Positions 27,214-35,325 of a DNA stretch of 64,000 nucleotides are shown one piece after another. The position numbers and the translations under genes were made by a program. The notes below the pieces were generated by a model that made no database searches, was not told the DNA's origin, and saw nothing but the letters and a program-made list of their open reading frames with translations. Source of the stretch: Streptomyces halobius (GTDB lineage: Bacteria; Actinomycetota; Actinomycetes; Streptomycetales; Streptomycetaceae); contig NZ_CP086322.1 of NCBI RefSeq assembly GCF_023277745.1, forward strand, positions 4,712,001-4,776,000. The letters run 5' to 3'. The first letter of the stretch is position 1. The number at the start of each line of letters is the position of its first letter.

Positions 27214-27558
27214 TCATCCGGCGTGCTGTCGCCGCTCTTCTGGTGTGGAGGCGGCCAGGATCGACGTCAGCAGGCCGGGGAAGCGCCGTTCGAGTTCGTT
27301 CCTGCGCAGCCGACTGAGCCGGGAGTTGCCCACCAGCCGGGTCGCGACAACTCCGCTCTCCCGCAGTGTGCGCAAGTGGTGGGAGACGGTCGACCGCTTG
27401 ACAGGGACGTCGAGCGTGGTGCAGGAACCCTCGCTCGCGGAGTCGAGCAGGCGGACGATCTGCAGGCGTACGGGATCGGCCAGGGCCTGCAGGACCGTAC
27501 CGATGTCAACCTCGTCGAGGTCGGGCTCCGGCAGCCAGGTGTCCTTCGTATCGCGCAT
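27214..27558 (-). CDS. ArsR family transcriptional repressor
   Basis: The 114-residue winged-helix protein has VLQALADPVRLQIVRLLDSAS, then the recognition helix VKRSTVSHHLRTLRESGVV (about 59-77) and a wing with GNSRLSRLRRNELERRFPGLL, matching ArsR/SmtB regulators. No Cys-rich metal site is obvious (only one Cys, in GSCTTLD), so it may respond to another signal. The ATG at 27556-27558 has GGAGG five bases upstream. It is divergent from the MFS exporter gene, whose promoter region holds palindromes, suggesting it represses that gene and itself. Confidence 0.88.
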   Translation of the reverse strand: MRDTKDTWLPEPDLDEVDIGTVLQALADPVRLQIVRLLDSASEGSCTTLDVPVKRSTVSHHLRTLRESGVVATRLVGNSRLSRLRRNELERRFPGLLTSILAASTPEERRQHAG

Positions 27559-27634
27559 CACGTCCTCCATGGTGATCGTCTCTGACGATACACATCGAAT
27601 TCGTCGACTTGGCGAGTTTCGATTCCCGTCGACA

Positions 27635-27676
27635 GTTACGATGTCGATCGACATAAGCTACGATGCTCATCGTAAC
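27635..27676. promoter_or_regulatory. Overlapping palindromes between the ArsR-type and MFS genes
   Basis: GTTACGATG (27635-27643) and CATCGTAAC (27668-27676) are exact inverted copies. Inside are the perfect palindrome TGTCGATCGACA (27642-27653) and TACGATGCTCATCGTA (27659-27674, two-base centre). This is the expected form of an operator for the adjacent winged-helix repressor, placed 31-72 bases before the MFS start. Confidence 0.65.
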
Positions 27677-27706
27677 AGACGGTACCTATCGGAACGGGAG
27701 TACCCG

Positions 27707-28963
27707 ATGACCGACACCGCGCAAACCACACAAGGCGCGCGCTGGCGCCCTCATGCAATGGTTCTGGCCCTGGGCACCTTCGCCGTGGGAACCGACGCCT
27801 TCGTGATCGCCGGCCTGCTCCCCGACATCAGCCGTTCGCTCCACGTCGACATTGCCGCCGCAGGTCAGCTGGTCAGTGTCTTCTCCATCGCCTACGCGCT
27901 GCTGTCACCCGTCCTGGCGGCCCTCACCGGCAGGTGGTCCCGGCGCCGCGTGCTGGTCACCGCCCTCGGCATCTTCGCGGTGGGCAACGTCGTCACCGCA
28001 CTCGCCCCTGGCTACGCCCTGGTCCTGGTATCCCGGGTGGTGGCCGCGGCGGGAGCTGCGATGTTCACGCCCAATGCGGGGGCCACCGCCGCCGCCATCG
28101 CCGGTGGTGAGCGGCGCGGACGGGCGATCGCGATAGTGACCGTCGGCCTGACGTCCTCGCTCGCTCTCGGCGCGCCGCTGGGCACCGCCATCGGGAACGC
28201 GTTCGGGTGGAGGGCGACCATGTGGTTTGTCACGGCGCTGGCCGTCGTGATCGCGCCGGTGATCGCGCTGCGGCTGCCGGACATCAGGCTGGGCGCCAAG
28301 GTGGGCCTGCGCCAGCGGCTCTCGCCGCTGACCGACCGCAGGGTGGCGAGTGTCCTCATCGTCACACTGCTGGCCTTCATCGGGATCTATCTGCCGTATA
28401 CGTACATCAGCTCGGTCTTCTCGCCGGCCACCGGCGACGACGGCGGCCTCGTGGCGCTGTTACTGCTGGTGTTCGGACTGGCCGGTACCGTGGGGAATCT
28501 GGTGGCCGGGCGCCTGGCCGACCGGCACGGACCGCGGCACGTGGTCATCTGCGCCACGCTCGGTCTGGCCGTGGTGTTCGCCGCCATGCTGCCGAGCCGG
28601 GAATCGTTTGCCGCCGCGATTGTCGTGGTGGCGCTCAGCGGTGTGGGCTCATGGTCGGTGACCGGCCCTCAGCAGCACCGCGTCATGGCGCTCTCCCAGC
28701 CGGGGGCCGAGACGCTCGGGGTCTCGCTCAACGCAGCCGTGATGTACCTGGCGATCTCCCTGTCCAGCGTGATCGGCGCGATCGGCCTGAACTCGTTCGG
28801 CAGCGCCGTCTCGCTGCTGCCGATCGCGGTGGTCTTCGTCCTCGCGGCGGCGTTGCTGACCTGGCTGTCCGGTCGTCCGGAGCGCCAGGCGGACGAGCAG
28901 GAGAACGACGTCGCGGCGGACCCGACAACCGGCGGTCTCGGAGCCTCCCCGGCCGTGAAATGA
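27707..28963 (+). CDS. MFS transporter (DHA1/AraJ-like drug exporter)
   Basis: The 418-residue membrane protein has twelve predicted hydrophobic segments. Typical DHA1 motifs are GTDAFVIAGLLPDISRSL (helix 1), the loop 2-3 motif with TGRWSRRRVLV, and GALG-like antiporter motif C region in helix 5 (LALGAPLGTAIGN). The ATG at 27707 has GGGAG six bases upstream; the frame is open far upstream but without support. Relatives export chloramphenicol-like or other small toxic compounds or sugars; the substrate is unknown. Control by the divergent ArsR-type gene is likely. Confidence 0.9.
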   Translation: MTDTAQTTQGARWRPHAMVLALGTFAVGTDAFVIAGLLPDISRSLHVDIAAAGQLVSVFSIAYALLSPVLAALTGRWSRRRVLVTALGIFAVGNVVTALAPGYALVLVSRVVAAAGAAMFTPNAGATAAAIAGGERRGRAIAIVTVGLTSSLALGAPLGTAIGNAFGWRATMWFVTALAVVIAPVIALRLPDIRLGAKVGLRQRLSPLTDRRVASVLIVTLLAFIGIYLPYTYISSVFSPATGDDGGLVALLLLVFGLAGTVGNLVAGRLADRHGPRHVVICATLGLAVVFAAMLPSRESFAAAIVVVALSGVGSWSVTGPQQHRVMALSQPGAETLGVSLNAAVMYLAISLSSVIGAIGLNSFGSAVSLLPIAVVFVLAAALLTWLSGRPERQADEQENDVAADPTTGGLGASPAVK

Positions 28964-28967
28964 CCCC

Positions 28968-28985
28968 GCGCCGCGCGGGCGGCGC
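28968..28985. terminator. Bidirectional hairpin between convergent genes
   Basis: GCGCCGC-GCGG-GCGGCGC forms a 7 bp GC stem lying exactly between the stop codons of the MFS gene (28963) and the convergent membrane protein gene (28986). Confidence 0.6.
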
Positions 28986-30149
28986 TCACTGGATCCCCGC
29001 GTGGGACCCGTGCGACGGCCGGGCGGCACGACCCGGTGCACGGCGGGAATAGGCATCGGCGACCTGGATGAGGAAGGCGGTCTCGTGGACGAGATCGTGA
29101 CCACCCAGCGCGGACAGCCCCGCAGCCCGCGTACGCGGCCCCTGGCCTCGGTTCTTGGCGTGGCAGGCCGCTGTCAGCCAGCGCGCCATCTCCGCCGCGT
29201 GCGCGGCGGTCAGGTCAGGGGCCGCCGTCGGATCGGGGTAGGGGAACGGCGGATCAGGCGAGGCGTATTCGCGCAGCACCAGTATGGCGTCACGGATCTC
29301 GATGACCTGGCGGTACACCAGCAGGCCCCAGGACCCGCGCGGCAGCAGCAGCTCCAGCAGGCGCGGCCGAGGCGGCGCGAGGGCCACCCAGGGCACCGCG
29401 GACACGAGGTCGCGCCAGAGCCTCCACAGAAGCCAGAAGTCCGTCGCGTCCCGCCGCGCACGGCGGATGGCGGGAAACGCCGGTGCGGCGATGACGGCCG
29501 CTCTGCAAAGGCAGAACACGCCGCTGATGAAGGGAAGGGGAAACGCGATCCAGAAAACGCCTGAGATCAGCTGGACCAGATAACCCACCCAGTAAAGCGC
29601 TGCCAGGCAGCTGCCCAGTCCGAACAGGCCCATGGTGGTCCTGAGCGGGGATTTGCCGCCCCTGTACCAGTGCCGCCGGCACACGGCAATGCACAGAACG
29701 TTCCCGGCCAGATGTATGCCGATCACGATCAGCCAGAAGACATGGCCTCCGCTGCCGGCCGACTCATGGACGTGCATGCCCGGGGCACACCACGCACCGA
29801 GGATTATCAGGCAGACGATGGCCAGGCCGGAACCGAGGTGAAACCATTCCCGCTGTGGCCGGTCCGTCGTGACCAGGACGAAGTCCATGATGATGACAGC
29901 CGACAGGACTCCGCACAGGTGGGTGGTCAGCGCGTACGCCTGGTAGACGTGGAAGTCGCGCGACATGATCTCGACCAGGGGACCGCGCTTCAGCGTCAAG
30001 GTGGTGGCCGCTGCCCCGACGGCGATCCACAGGCCGCGCTGCTGCGGTGACCGAACGGCGGAGGGCGCCCGTAACAGCAGGGAGAGCCACATGGCCAACA
30101 TACCGGCGTTCTCGAACCATAAACCGATCATCCGCACGTCATAGGACAC
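28986..30149 (-). CDS. Multispanning membrane protein of the MAB_1171c/DUF6545 type
   Basis: About 387 residues, with roughly seven membrane segments in the first 250 residues (for example LAMWLSLLLRAPSA, VFWLIVIGIHLAGNVLCIAV) and a cytoplasmic C-terminal domain with VYRQVIEIRDAILVLREYASP, the most conserved stretch of this actinobacterial family. The GTG at 30147-30149 overlaps the upstream peptidase stop by eleven bases; an ATG at 30131 is an equally possible start. Members commonly follow an XRE regulator and an ImmA/IrrE peptidase gene, as here. Annotated as putative transporters, but the function is unproven. Confidence 0.78.
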   Translation of the reverse strand: MSYDVRMIGLWFENAGMLAMWLSLLLRAPSAVRSPQQRGLWIAVGAAATTLTLKRGPLVEIMSRDFHVYQAYALTTHLCGVLSAVIIMDFVLVTTDRPQREWFHLGSGLAIVCLIILGAWCAPGMHVHESAGSGGHVFWLIVIGIHLAGNVLCIAVCRRHWYRGGKSPLRTTMGLFGLGSCLAALYWVGYLVQLISGVFWIAFPLPFISGVFCLCRAAVIAAPAFPAIRRARRDATDFWLLWRLWRDLVSAVPWVALAPPRPRLLELLLPRGSWGLLVYRQVIEIRDAILVLREYASPDPPFPYPDPTAAPDLTAAHAAEMARWLTAACHAKNRGQGPRTRAAGLSALGGHDLVHETAFLIQVADAYSRRAPGRAARPSHGSHAGIQ

Positions 30150-30672
30150 GCGACAGCCCCAGTGCCGCTTCCCATTCACTCGCGGATTCGGCAGGCCGTG
30201 AATCCTCCGGCCGGACCGCAACGGTCCGCAGGACACTGGCCAGCATCTCGGCCTCCTGCTCCTGTCGGGTGGTGTAGTCGGTACGCGCGAGGAGGCGCTG
30301 CGCGAGACCGAGGTCCAAGTCCCCGAGCCGCCCGGGCGACGCCGGGTCGCCGGGCATGTCGAGCGTCGGGTGGTCGAACAGCATGTGGCCGATCTCGTGC
30401 AGGATGATGTGCTCCTGGTGGGGACGGCTCGTCTGCCGTTCGTAGAAGACGTAGTCGTCGGTGCCGGTGGCGAGCCACAACCCGCACGCCCCCGCGGCCG
30501 CCGCTCCGCTCGGCAGCGAAACCAGGTGAAGGGGCCGCCCCCGCAGAGCGCTCAGGTGGGCACAGAGCTCTTCCAGGGAGAACGGAGGCTCCAGTCGCAA
30601 GGTGCTGAGTATGGCCCCACAGCGGCGGCGCAGCCGCCGGTATTGAATCCGCATACCATTCCCCGTTGTCAT
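30139..30672 (-). CDS. ImmA/IrrE family metallo-endopeptidase
   Basis: The 177-residue protein carries the zinc peptidase motif HEIGH at 92-96 in HIILHEIGHMLFDHP, followed by a downstream acidic helix EQEAEMLASVLRT that supplies the third ligand in this family. ImmA/IrrE peptidases cleave XRE-family repressors in response to signals. The adjacent upstream XRE gene on the same strand is the obvious candidate partner, by analogy with ImmR/ImmA. It overlaps the membrane protein gene, so the two are probably co-translated. Confidence 0.88.
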   Translation of the reverse strand: MTTGNGMRIQYRRLRRRCGAILSTLRLEPPFSLEELCAHLSALRGRPLHLVSLPSGAAAAGACGLWLATGTDDYVFYERQTSRPHQEHIILHEIGHMLFDHPTLDMPGDPASPGRLGDLDLGLAQRLLARTDYTTRQEQEAEMLASVLRTVAVRPEDSRPAESASEWEAALGLSRVL

Positions 30673-30747
30673 CCGGCACTGACCGGTCGTTTGGGTGCGA
30701 GGTCCCGGACGTACGCCGACTTCCGTCGCTGACCGGCCCTCATGGCA

Positions 30748-31230
30748 TCAACTGTCGTTGGCCTCCCGCTCCAGCGGAAGCCCCTCCAGGGCACGCAATT
30801 GATCAAGGATCTCTGCCGCCGCCACCAGTCCCTTCGGTGAGAGCCCATTGGCCCGCGCGGCGATTTTGGTGATCCCCGCATCACGCAGCGCCTCCCACTC
30901 GCTCAACTGGATGCCGGCCTCCCGCAGAGCGACCAGCCGCAGCAGCATGGAATCGACCTCTTCCGCGACCTCATCGTCGAAGAAATACGCGGGCTTCACA
31001 CCGAAAAATACGGCGAGCGCCTCCAGATGATGCATCGTCGGGTTGCTGCGTGTCCCGTTGCGCAGATAGGCAAGGTACGCCTTCGAGATGTCACCCCCCT
31101 GTTCGCGGATCGCCCTGGCCACTTCCTCATTGCTGTAGGGGCCACGGTTTCGCGGATGCACGGTAGCGAACAGGTGGTTCAGACGACTTGCGAGCTTGCC
31201 CGTGGAGGAGAACCGTGCGTTTTCAGCCAT
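30748..31230 (-). CDS. XRE family transcriptional regulator
   Basis: The 160-residue protein has a Cro/CI-type helix-turn-helix with YSNEEVARAIREQGGDISKAYLAYLRNG (about 32-60) and TMHHLEALAVFFGVKPAYFF (about 65-84), then an acidic helical C-terminus (VDSMLLRLVALREAGIQLSEWEALRDAG) like that of SinR-type or EspR-type regulators. It heads the XRE-ImmA/IrrE-membrane protein set and is divergent from the biosynthetic cluster, so it may control one or both. Confidence 0.88.
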   Translation of the reverse strand: MAENARFSSTGKLASRLNHLFATVHPRNRGPYSNEEVARAIREQGGDISKAYLAYLRNGTRSNPTMHHLEALAVFFGVKPAYFFDDEVAEEVDSMLLRLVALREAGIQLSEWEALRDAGITKIAARANGLSPKGLVAAAEILDQLRALEGLPLEREANDS

Positions 31231-31260
31231 ACCTATTCCGCTCTCTCACCAGTCAGTCAA

Positions 31261-31272
31261 GTTGATGTCAAC
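31261..31272. promoter_or_regulatory. Palindrome upstream of the XRE gene
   Basis: GTTGATGTCAAC is a 12-base palindrome with two-base centre, 31 bases before the XRE start. Related GTTGACA and GTTGTCA half sites recur at 31292 and 31380. This could be the autoregulatory operator. Confidence 0.4.
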
Positions 31273-31292
31273 CGTGCATCGGGGCACATCCG

Positions 31293-31320
31293 TTGACAAG
31301 GAATTGCGGCCAGCTAAGCT
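31293..31320 (+). promoter_or_regulatory. Candidate promoter for the biosynthetic operon
   Basis: TTGACA at 31293-31298 is followed, 16 bases later, by TAAGCT (31315-31320), a reasonable sigma-70/HrdB-type pair for Streptomyces, about 150 bases before the thioesterase ATG. Confidence 0.35.
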
Positions 31321-31467
31321 GACCCATCGACAACTGACGTGGCCGCAATCCACCGAGGCACACGATCGTAGGGGTGGTTAGTTGTCACGGGCAATCGCGC
31401 GACCGCTCAACCCTCGGAACCCGTTGACCTCCTTGTTCTGCTGCGACCGGATGGGATAGACGACTCG

Positions 31468-32253
31468 ATGGAAAAGCAAGCCGCCCAGGACACCGCGAAC
31501 TGGATCCAGGTACCTCGGCCCGCTCCGCAGGCTAAGACTCGGCTGATCTGTTGTCCTCATGCCGGGGCGTCCGCGAGTGCCTTCGGCCCACTGGCCAGGG
31601 CCCTGCCCGACCACGATATCGAGGCGCTGTCCGTCCAGTACCCGGGCCGGCAGGGTGGGCCCGGGTACCAGGGTTTCACCGACATCGGCGAACTGGCGGA
31701 CCGGGTCGCCACCGCACTGCTGCCATGGTGTGATCGGCCCGTCGCGGTCTTGGGCCACAGCATGGGGTCCGTCGTCGCCTTCGAATTGACCCGGCGGCTG
31801 GAGGCTGCGGGGAAGCCCCCCGTACGGCTGTTCGTCTCCGGCCGGCGTTCGCCTTCGGACGGGCTCGGTGTGCACGTGCCGCAGGACGACGAGGAGATCG
31901 TCGAAGAGCTCCGGACGTTGGGCGGTATCCCGGTCAAGCTCCTCGACAAGCCCAAGTACAGGGAGTCCATCCTGGCAGTGGTCCGCAACGACTACCGGGC
32001 GAATTCCGGTTACCTCGCCCCATCGGACGCAACGGTGAACTGTCCCGTCACGTTCCTGCTGTCGGACGCGGACCCGTACGTCGACGCGGCCGCGGCCGCG
32101 GCCTGGGGGAACCACACCACCCAGGAGTTGACGGTCGCCTCCTTCCCCGGTGGCCACTTCTTTCTCAACGAAGAGCTGGCCCAAGTCGTCGAGGCCGTCA
32201 GCGAGGGCCTCTTCACCGGATCCGCTCGGCGACATGCTGGAGGTCTACAGTGA
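31468..32253 (+). CDS. Type II thioesterase (alpha/beta hydrolase)
   Basis: The 261-residue protein is a type II thioesterase: LICCPHAGASASAF (about 26-39), VQYPGRQGG, the nucleophile elbow GHSMGS with Ser98, an Asp in LSDADPYV (near 201) and a His in FPGGHFFL (near 231). These enzymes hydrolyse mis-primed or stalled acyl/aminoacyl groups from carrier proteins or release a product. With only discrete ACPs in the cluster, it presumably edits or unloads those. Its stop overlaps the GTG of the regulator gene by four bases. Confidence 0.92.
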   Translation: MEKQAAQDTANWIQVPRPAPQAKTRLICCPHAGASASAFGPLARALPDHDIEALSVQYPGRQGGPGYQGFTDIGELADRVATALLPWCDRPVAVLGHSMGSVVAFELTRRLEAAGKPPVRLFVSGRRSPSDGLGVHVPQDDEEIVEELRTLGGIPVKLLDKPKYRESILAVVRNDYRANSGYLAPSDATVNCPVTFLLSDADPYVDAAAAAAWGNHTTQELTVASFPGGHFFLNEELAQVVEAVSEGLFTGSARRHAGGLQ

Positions 32254-33347
32254 AGAACGTACTGGACAAGGCCATAGCGTCGTGGACGGCCCCGGTGTCG
32301 GCCACGTCGGTGAACGCATTACCGGACCCCGCTCCCGCGTGCGGGGGAGACGAACTGGCCATCCGGGTCTACGAGGAGACCTTCGCGAACGGCCCCGTCA
32401 CCCTTGACCAGGTAGCGACCGCTCTGCGCCTCCCGATCGCCCAGGTCGAGCAGACGATGAGCACACTGCGCGGTCTGCGGCTGGTCAAGCACTGCGAGGT
32501 GCTGGGCAGTTATCGGGCGGTGAGTCCGGATGCCGCCCACGTCGAGCTGGTCGTGCCGCTGGAAGAGGCCATTAACGACAAGCGCCGTGAACTGGCAGGA
32601 ATTCATGAGCAGTTGAGCTCCTTCGCGGATACCTTCAGCACCCTGCAACGCTCCCAGCCGCGGCAGGAGGTGGTGGTGCGCTGCCTGGACCCCAGGGAGG
32701 TGAAGCTGCGGGTGGCCGACGCCGCCCGCAACCGCGTCGGCGAAATTCTCGCCATGTGGCCGCTCAGCCCCGGCAGAACCCAGGAGGATCAGCCCCTGGG
32801 CCCGGAGGCGCTGCAGAGCGACGCGCGCATGCGGATCCTGTGCCCGCACACCGCTCGTACCAGCGCGTCTGCCCGGGTCGGCCTGCGCAGGGCCGCCGAG
32901 ACCGGCGCCCGCATCCGTACGTCCAACCACGTGTTCGAGAATCTTGTCATCGTGGGTGATGAGGCGGCGTTCCTGTCCTCCGACCGCGTCGCGGGCCAGG
33001 ACGCCCCGTTGGTCACGATCGTCTACGAGCCGGCGGTCGTGTCCCTGCTCCGCCGGGTCTACGAGTACGCCTGGCAGTCGGGGGCTGACTTCGAGGCCGA
33101 CGCGGTCTCCTACGGGGAAACACTTGACGACGTCAAGGCCACCATCCTGGACCTGCTCGGCTCTGGCCTGAAGGACGATGTGGTCGCCCGCCGCATCGGC
33201 ATGTCGTCGCGTACCTTCCGCAGGCACATCTCCGGCATCATGAACGAACTCAACGCCGAGAGTCGCTTCCAGGCTGGGGTTGCGGCGGCCTGCGCCGGCC
33301 TCGTCGGTGTGCGTGAGCCCAGCCCGCAGGTGCGCCAGGCCGGCTGA
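32250..33347 (+). CDS. TrmB-like N-terminal / LuxR-type C-terminal HTH regulator
   Basis: The 365-residue protein has an N-terminal winged helix (ELAIRVYEETFANGPVTLDQVATAL, about 34-58; PIAQVEQTMSTLRGLRLV), a coiled linker, a central domain of PLD-like/TrmB sensor type (RILCPHTARTSASARVGLRRAAETG, ENLVIVGDEAAFLSS) and a C-terminal LuxR helix-turn-helix (ILDLLGSGLKDDVVARRIGMSSRTFRRHISGIM, about 305-340). This architecture is common as a cluster-situated regulator in Streptomyces. It is translationally coupled to the thioesterase (GTGA overlap) and is likely the pathway activator. Confidence 0.88.
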   Translation: MKNVLDKAIASWTAPVSATSVNALPDPAPACGGDELAIRVYEETFANGPVTLDQVATALRLPIAQVEQTMSTLRGLRLVKHCEVLGSYRAVSPDAAHVELVVPLEEAINDKRRELAGIHEQLSSFADTFSTLQRSQPRQEVVVRCLDPREVKLRVADAARNRVGEILAMWPLSPGRTQEDQPLGPEALQSDARMRILCPHTARTSASARVGLRRAAETGARIRTSNHVFENLVIVGDEAAFLSSDRVAGQDAPLVTIVYEPAVVSLLRRVYEYAWQSGADFEADAVSYGETLDDVKATILDLLGSGLKDDVVARRIGMSSRTFRRHISGIMNELNAESRFQAGVAAACAGLVGVREPSPQVRQAG

Positions 33348-33358
33348 GCGGTCTCTCC

Positions 33359-33407
33359 AGGCACGGCCTGCCCGGGCCCGTAACGGGGTTCCGGGCAGGC
33401 CGTGCCT
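33359..33407 (+). terminator. Long hairpin after the regulator gene
   Basis: AGGCACGGCCTGCCCGG (33359-33375) and CCGGGCAGGCCGTGCCT (33391-33407) form a perfect 17 bp stem followed by TTTGTGT, a strong intrinsic terminator that separates the thioesterase-regulator pair from the enzyme genes. The remaining bases to 33606 hold no gene but should contain the promoter of the enzyme operon. Confidence 0.9.
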
Positions 33408-33606
33408 TTGTGTCATCCGGTTCTCCCGTGTGTCTTCCGTGCGCCCAACTGATTCCGGTGGCCAGGAGTGGCCAAGCCGCTTTAGGCCGTTGCCACTTCC
33501 GGTTGGCGCTCATTACGGTTTTTCTCAGCGCCCCAAAGGGACGGTGCCCGCGAAAATCAGCGCACGCCGCGCCGGCGTTCCGACACGAGTTGGAGGATGT
33601 TCGAGC

Positions 33607-34476
33607 ATGGTCAGCAAACTGATTGATCAGGATGACCGTTTTCTCGGGATCCTGGACCGCCTGACCACCAAGGCGATCGATGACTACTACAACCCGTACA
33701 AACTCTTCGAATGGCCGGACAGCCTCCCGGAGAACATGTGGTGGATGAGCCCGGAGCTGACTACGACGCACGGAACGGATGCCGCCGCAAGGCTCACCGA
33801 GGAGCAGCTCTACGCGCTGTCGCGCTACGAGAGCATCAACTTCTACAGCTTGAACGTGCACGGCATCCGGGAACTCCTCATCGAGGTCACCAAGCGCATA
33901 CACACCTCGGGCTTCGAGACGCCCTCCGAGTTCTTCCACCACTTCATCGGTGAGGAAAATGAACACATGTGGTTCTTCGCCGAGTTCTGCCTGCGCTACG
34001 GAAAGAAGATATATCGTCAGCCTTCCGGGGCGGCCGTCGAGATCCCGCGTTCCAATGTGGAAAGTCTGCTGGTTTTCACCCGGATCCTCATCTTTGAGGA
34101 GCTGGTCGACCACTTCAACTCCAGGATGGCGCTCGACGACCGGCTGCACGAGACCATTCGTGCCATCAACCGGATTCACCACCAGGACGAGTCCCGGCAC
34201 ATCGCCTTCGGTCGTGAACTGGTCTCCGCACTGTTCGAGGACGTGAAGCGCACCTCCTCCGCAGAGGAACTGCAGGACATCGCCGCCTACATCAAGCGGT
34301 ACATGAGCTACAGCTTCGAGTCGCTGTACAACCCGCAGGTCTACCGGGACGCAGGTGTCGAGAACCCACTGGATCTGCGCCGGGAACTCCTGGCCTCTGC
34401 TACGCGGACGGAGTTCGAGAAGAGCGTATTCCGCAAGACCTCGAAATTCCTGGAGAAGACGGGGCTCATCCGATGA
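33607..34476 (+). CDS. AurF-like diiron oxygenase
   Basis: The 289-residue helical protein has the ligand pattern of the AurF/CmlI group: Glu in LSRYESINFY (E75), EENEHMWFF (E116/E117, H120), Glu in ILIFEELVDHF (about E164-165) and HHQDESRHIAFGREL (about D194-E195, H198). These enzymes use a non-haem diiron site to oxidise amines stepwise to hydroxylamine, nitroso or nitro groups, and CmlI-type members work in carrier-protein pathways. The ATG at 33607 follows GGAGG by about 11 bases. Its stop overlaps the ligase ATG by four bases, suggesting it acts on the amino acid loaded by that ligase. Confidence 0.85.
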   Translation: MVSKLIDQDDRFLGILDRLTTKAIDDYYNPYKLFEWPDSLPENMWWMSPELTTTHGTDAAARLTEEQLYALSRYESINFYSLNVHGIRELLIEVTKRIHTSGFETPSEFFHHFIGEENEHMWFFAEFCLRYGKKIYRQPSGAAVEIPRSNVESLLVFTRILIFEELVDHFNSRMALDDRLHETIRAINRIHHQDESRHIAFGRELVSALFEDVKRTSSAEELQDIAAYIKRYMSYSFESLYNPQVYRDAGVENPLDLRRELLASATRTEFEKSVFRKTSKFLEKTGLIR

Positions 34477-35321
34477 CCGAAACCGATGCCGCCCCCGACC
34501 TGTCCCAAGCGCTCGTCATTCTCGACCCCGACCGGACCGATCTTCTCAGGGAACTCGACAGAATATTCGCCGGCTGGGGAATGTCCGCCGGTGCCCGCGA
34601 AATCCTCCCGCCGCCGCTGTACCCGGTCTCCCACCTGGAGAAGTTCGACGTCTACACGAACTTCCCGCAGCTGGCCCTGGTCGCGGCACCACTCGATCTG
34701 AACAGTGGTGAGGGCAAGCCGGACGACGGCCGGTTCGCACCGTCCGACCTGCAGGAACCTCGACTCGGACTACCGCACGCGACCTGCTACGGCGCCTACC
34801 TGTACTACGAGAAGAGCCGGGTGGCCGACCAGACCCTGGTGACCCTGGTGAACCGCTGCTTCCGCAACGAGGAGTACTACGGCGGACTGCATCGGCTGCT
34901 CAGCTTCCAGATGCGGGAAATCGTCGCCCTGGGCTCGTACGAGCACACCCAGCAGGTTATCGCTGCCTTCGCGCAACGCATCACCGCGTTCGCCGAGGGG
35001 CTGAATCTCGGGCTGGAGAAGGTGGCTGCGTCCGACCCATTCTTCGAAAATGACGGCGCCCGCGCTCTGATGGCGAAGATCAGCCCGGTCAAGTTCGAGT
35101 TCCAGGCTGCAGGTGGTCTGGCAATCTCATCGGTGAACACGCACCGCAACTTCTTCGGCGAGCGCTGCGACATCCGCCTCGCGTCGGGCGACGCATACGC
35201 CTTCACCAGCTGCGTGGCATTCGGCCTGGAGCGGTGGCTGTCCGTTCTGCTCGATCTGCATGGCGGCAACGCGCGGCAGGCGCTGGAATCGGTCCGGGCG
35301 GCCGCCCGGCAGGTCCGCTGA
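34473..35321 (+). CDS. Seryl-tRNA-synthetase-like amino acid:[carrier protein] ligase
   Basis: The 282-residue protein resembles only the catalytic core of a class II aminoacyl-tRNA synthetase, without a tRNA-binding domain. Motif 2 is CFRNEEYYGGLHRLLSFQMREIV (R131, E133 with the fRxE pattern) and motif 3 is GLERWL (R254). Cys105, Glu149 and Cys247 occupy the positions of the zinc ligands of archaeal-type SerRS and of the amino acid:carrier-protein ligases such as Bradyrhizobium Bll0957. Those established relatives activate Gly or Ala and load it on a dedicated carrier protein. Here ACP and AcpS genes follow within 500 bases, strongly supporting the same function. Confidence 0.85.
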   Translation: MTETDAAPDLSQALVILDPDRTDLLRELDRIFAGWGMSAGAREILPPPLYPVSHLEKFDVYTNFPQLALVAAPLDLNSGEGKPDDGRFAPSDLQEPRLGLPHATCYGAYLYYEKSRVADQTLVTLVNRCFRNEEYYGGLHRLLSFQMREIVALGSYEHTQQVIAAFAQRITAFAEGLNLGLEKVAASDPFFENDGARALMAKISPVKFEFQAAGGLAISSVNTHRNFFGERCDIRLASGDAYAFTSCVAFGLERWLSVLLDLHGGNARQALESVRAAARQVR

Positions 35322-35325
35322 CGTG

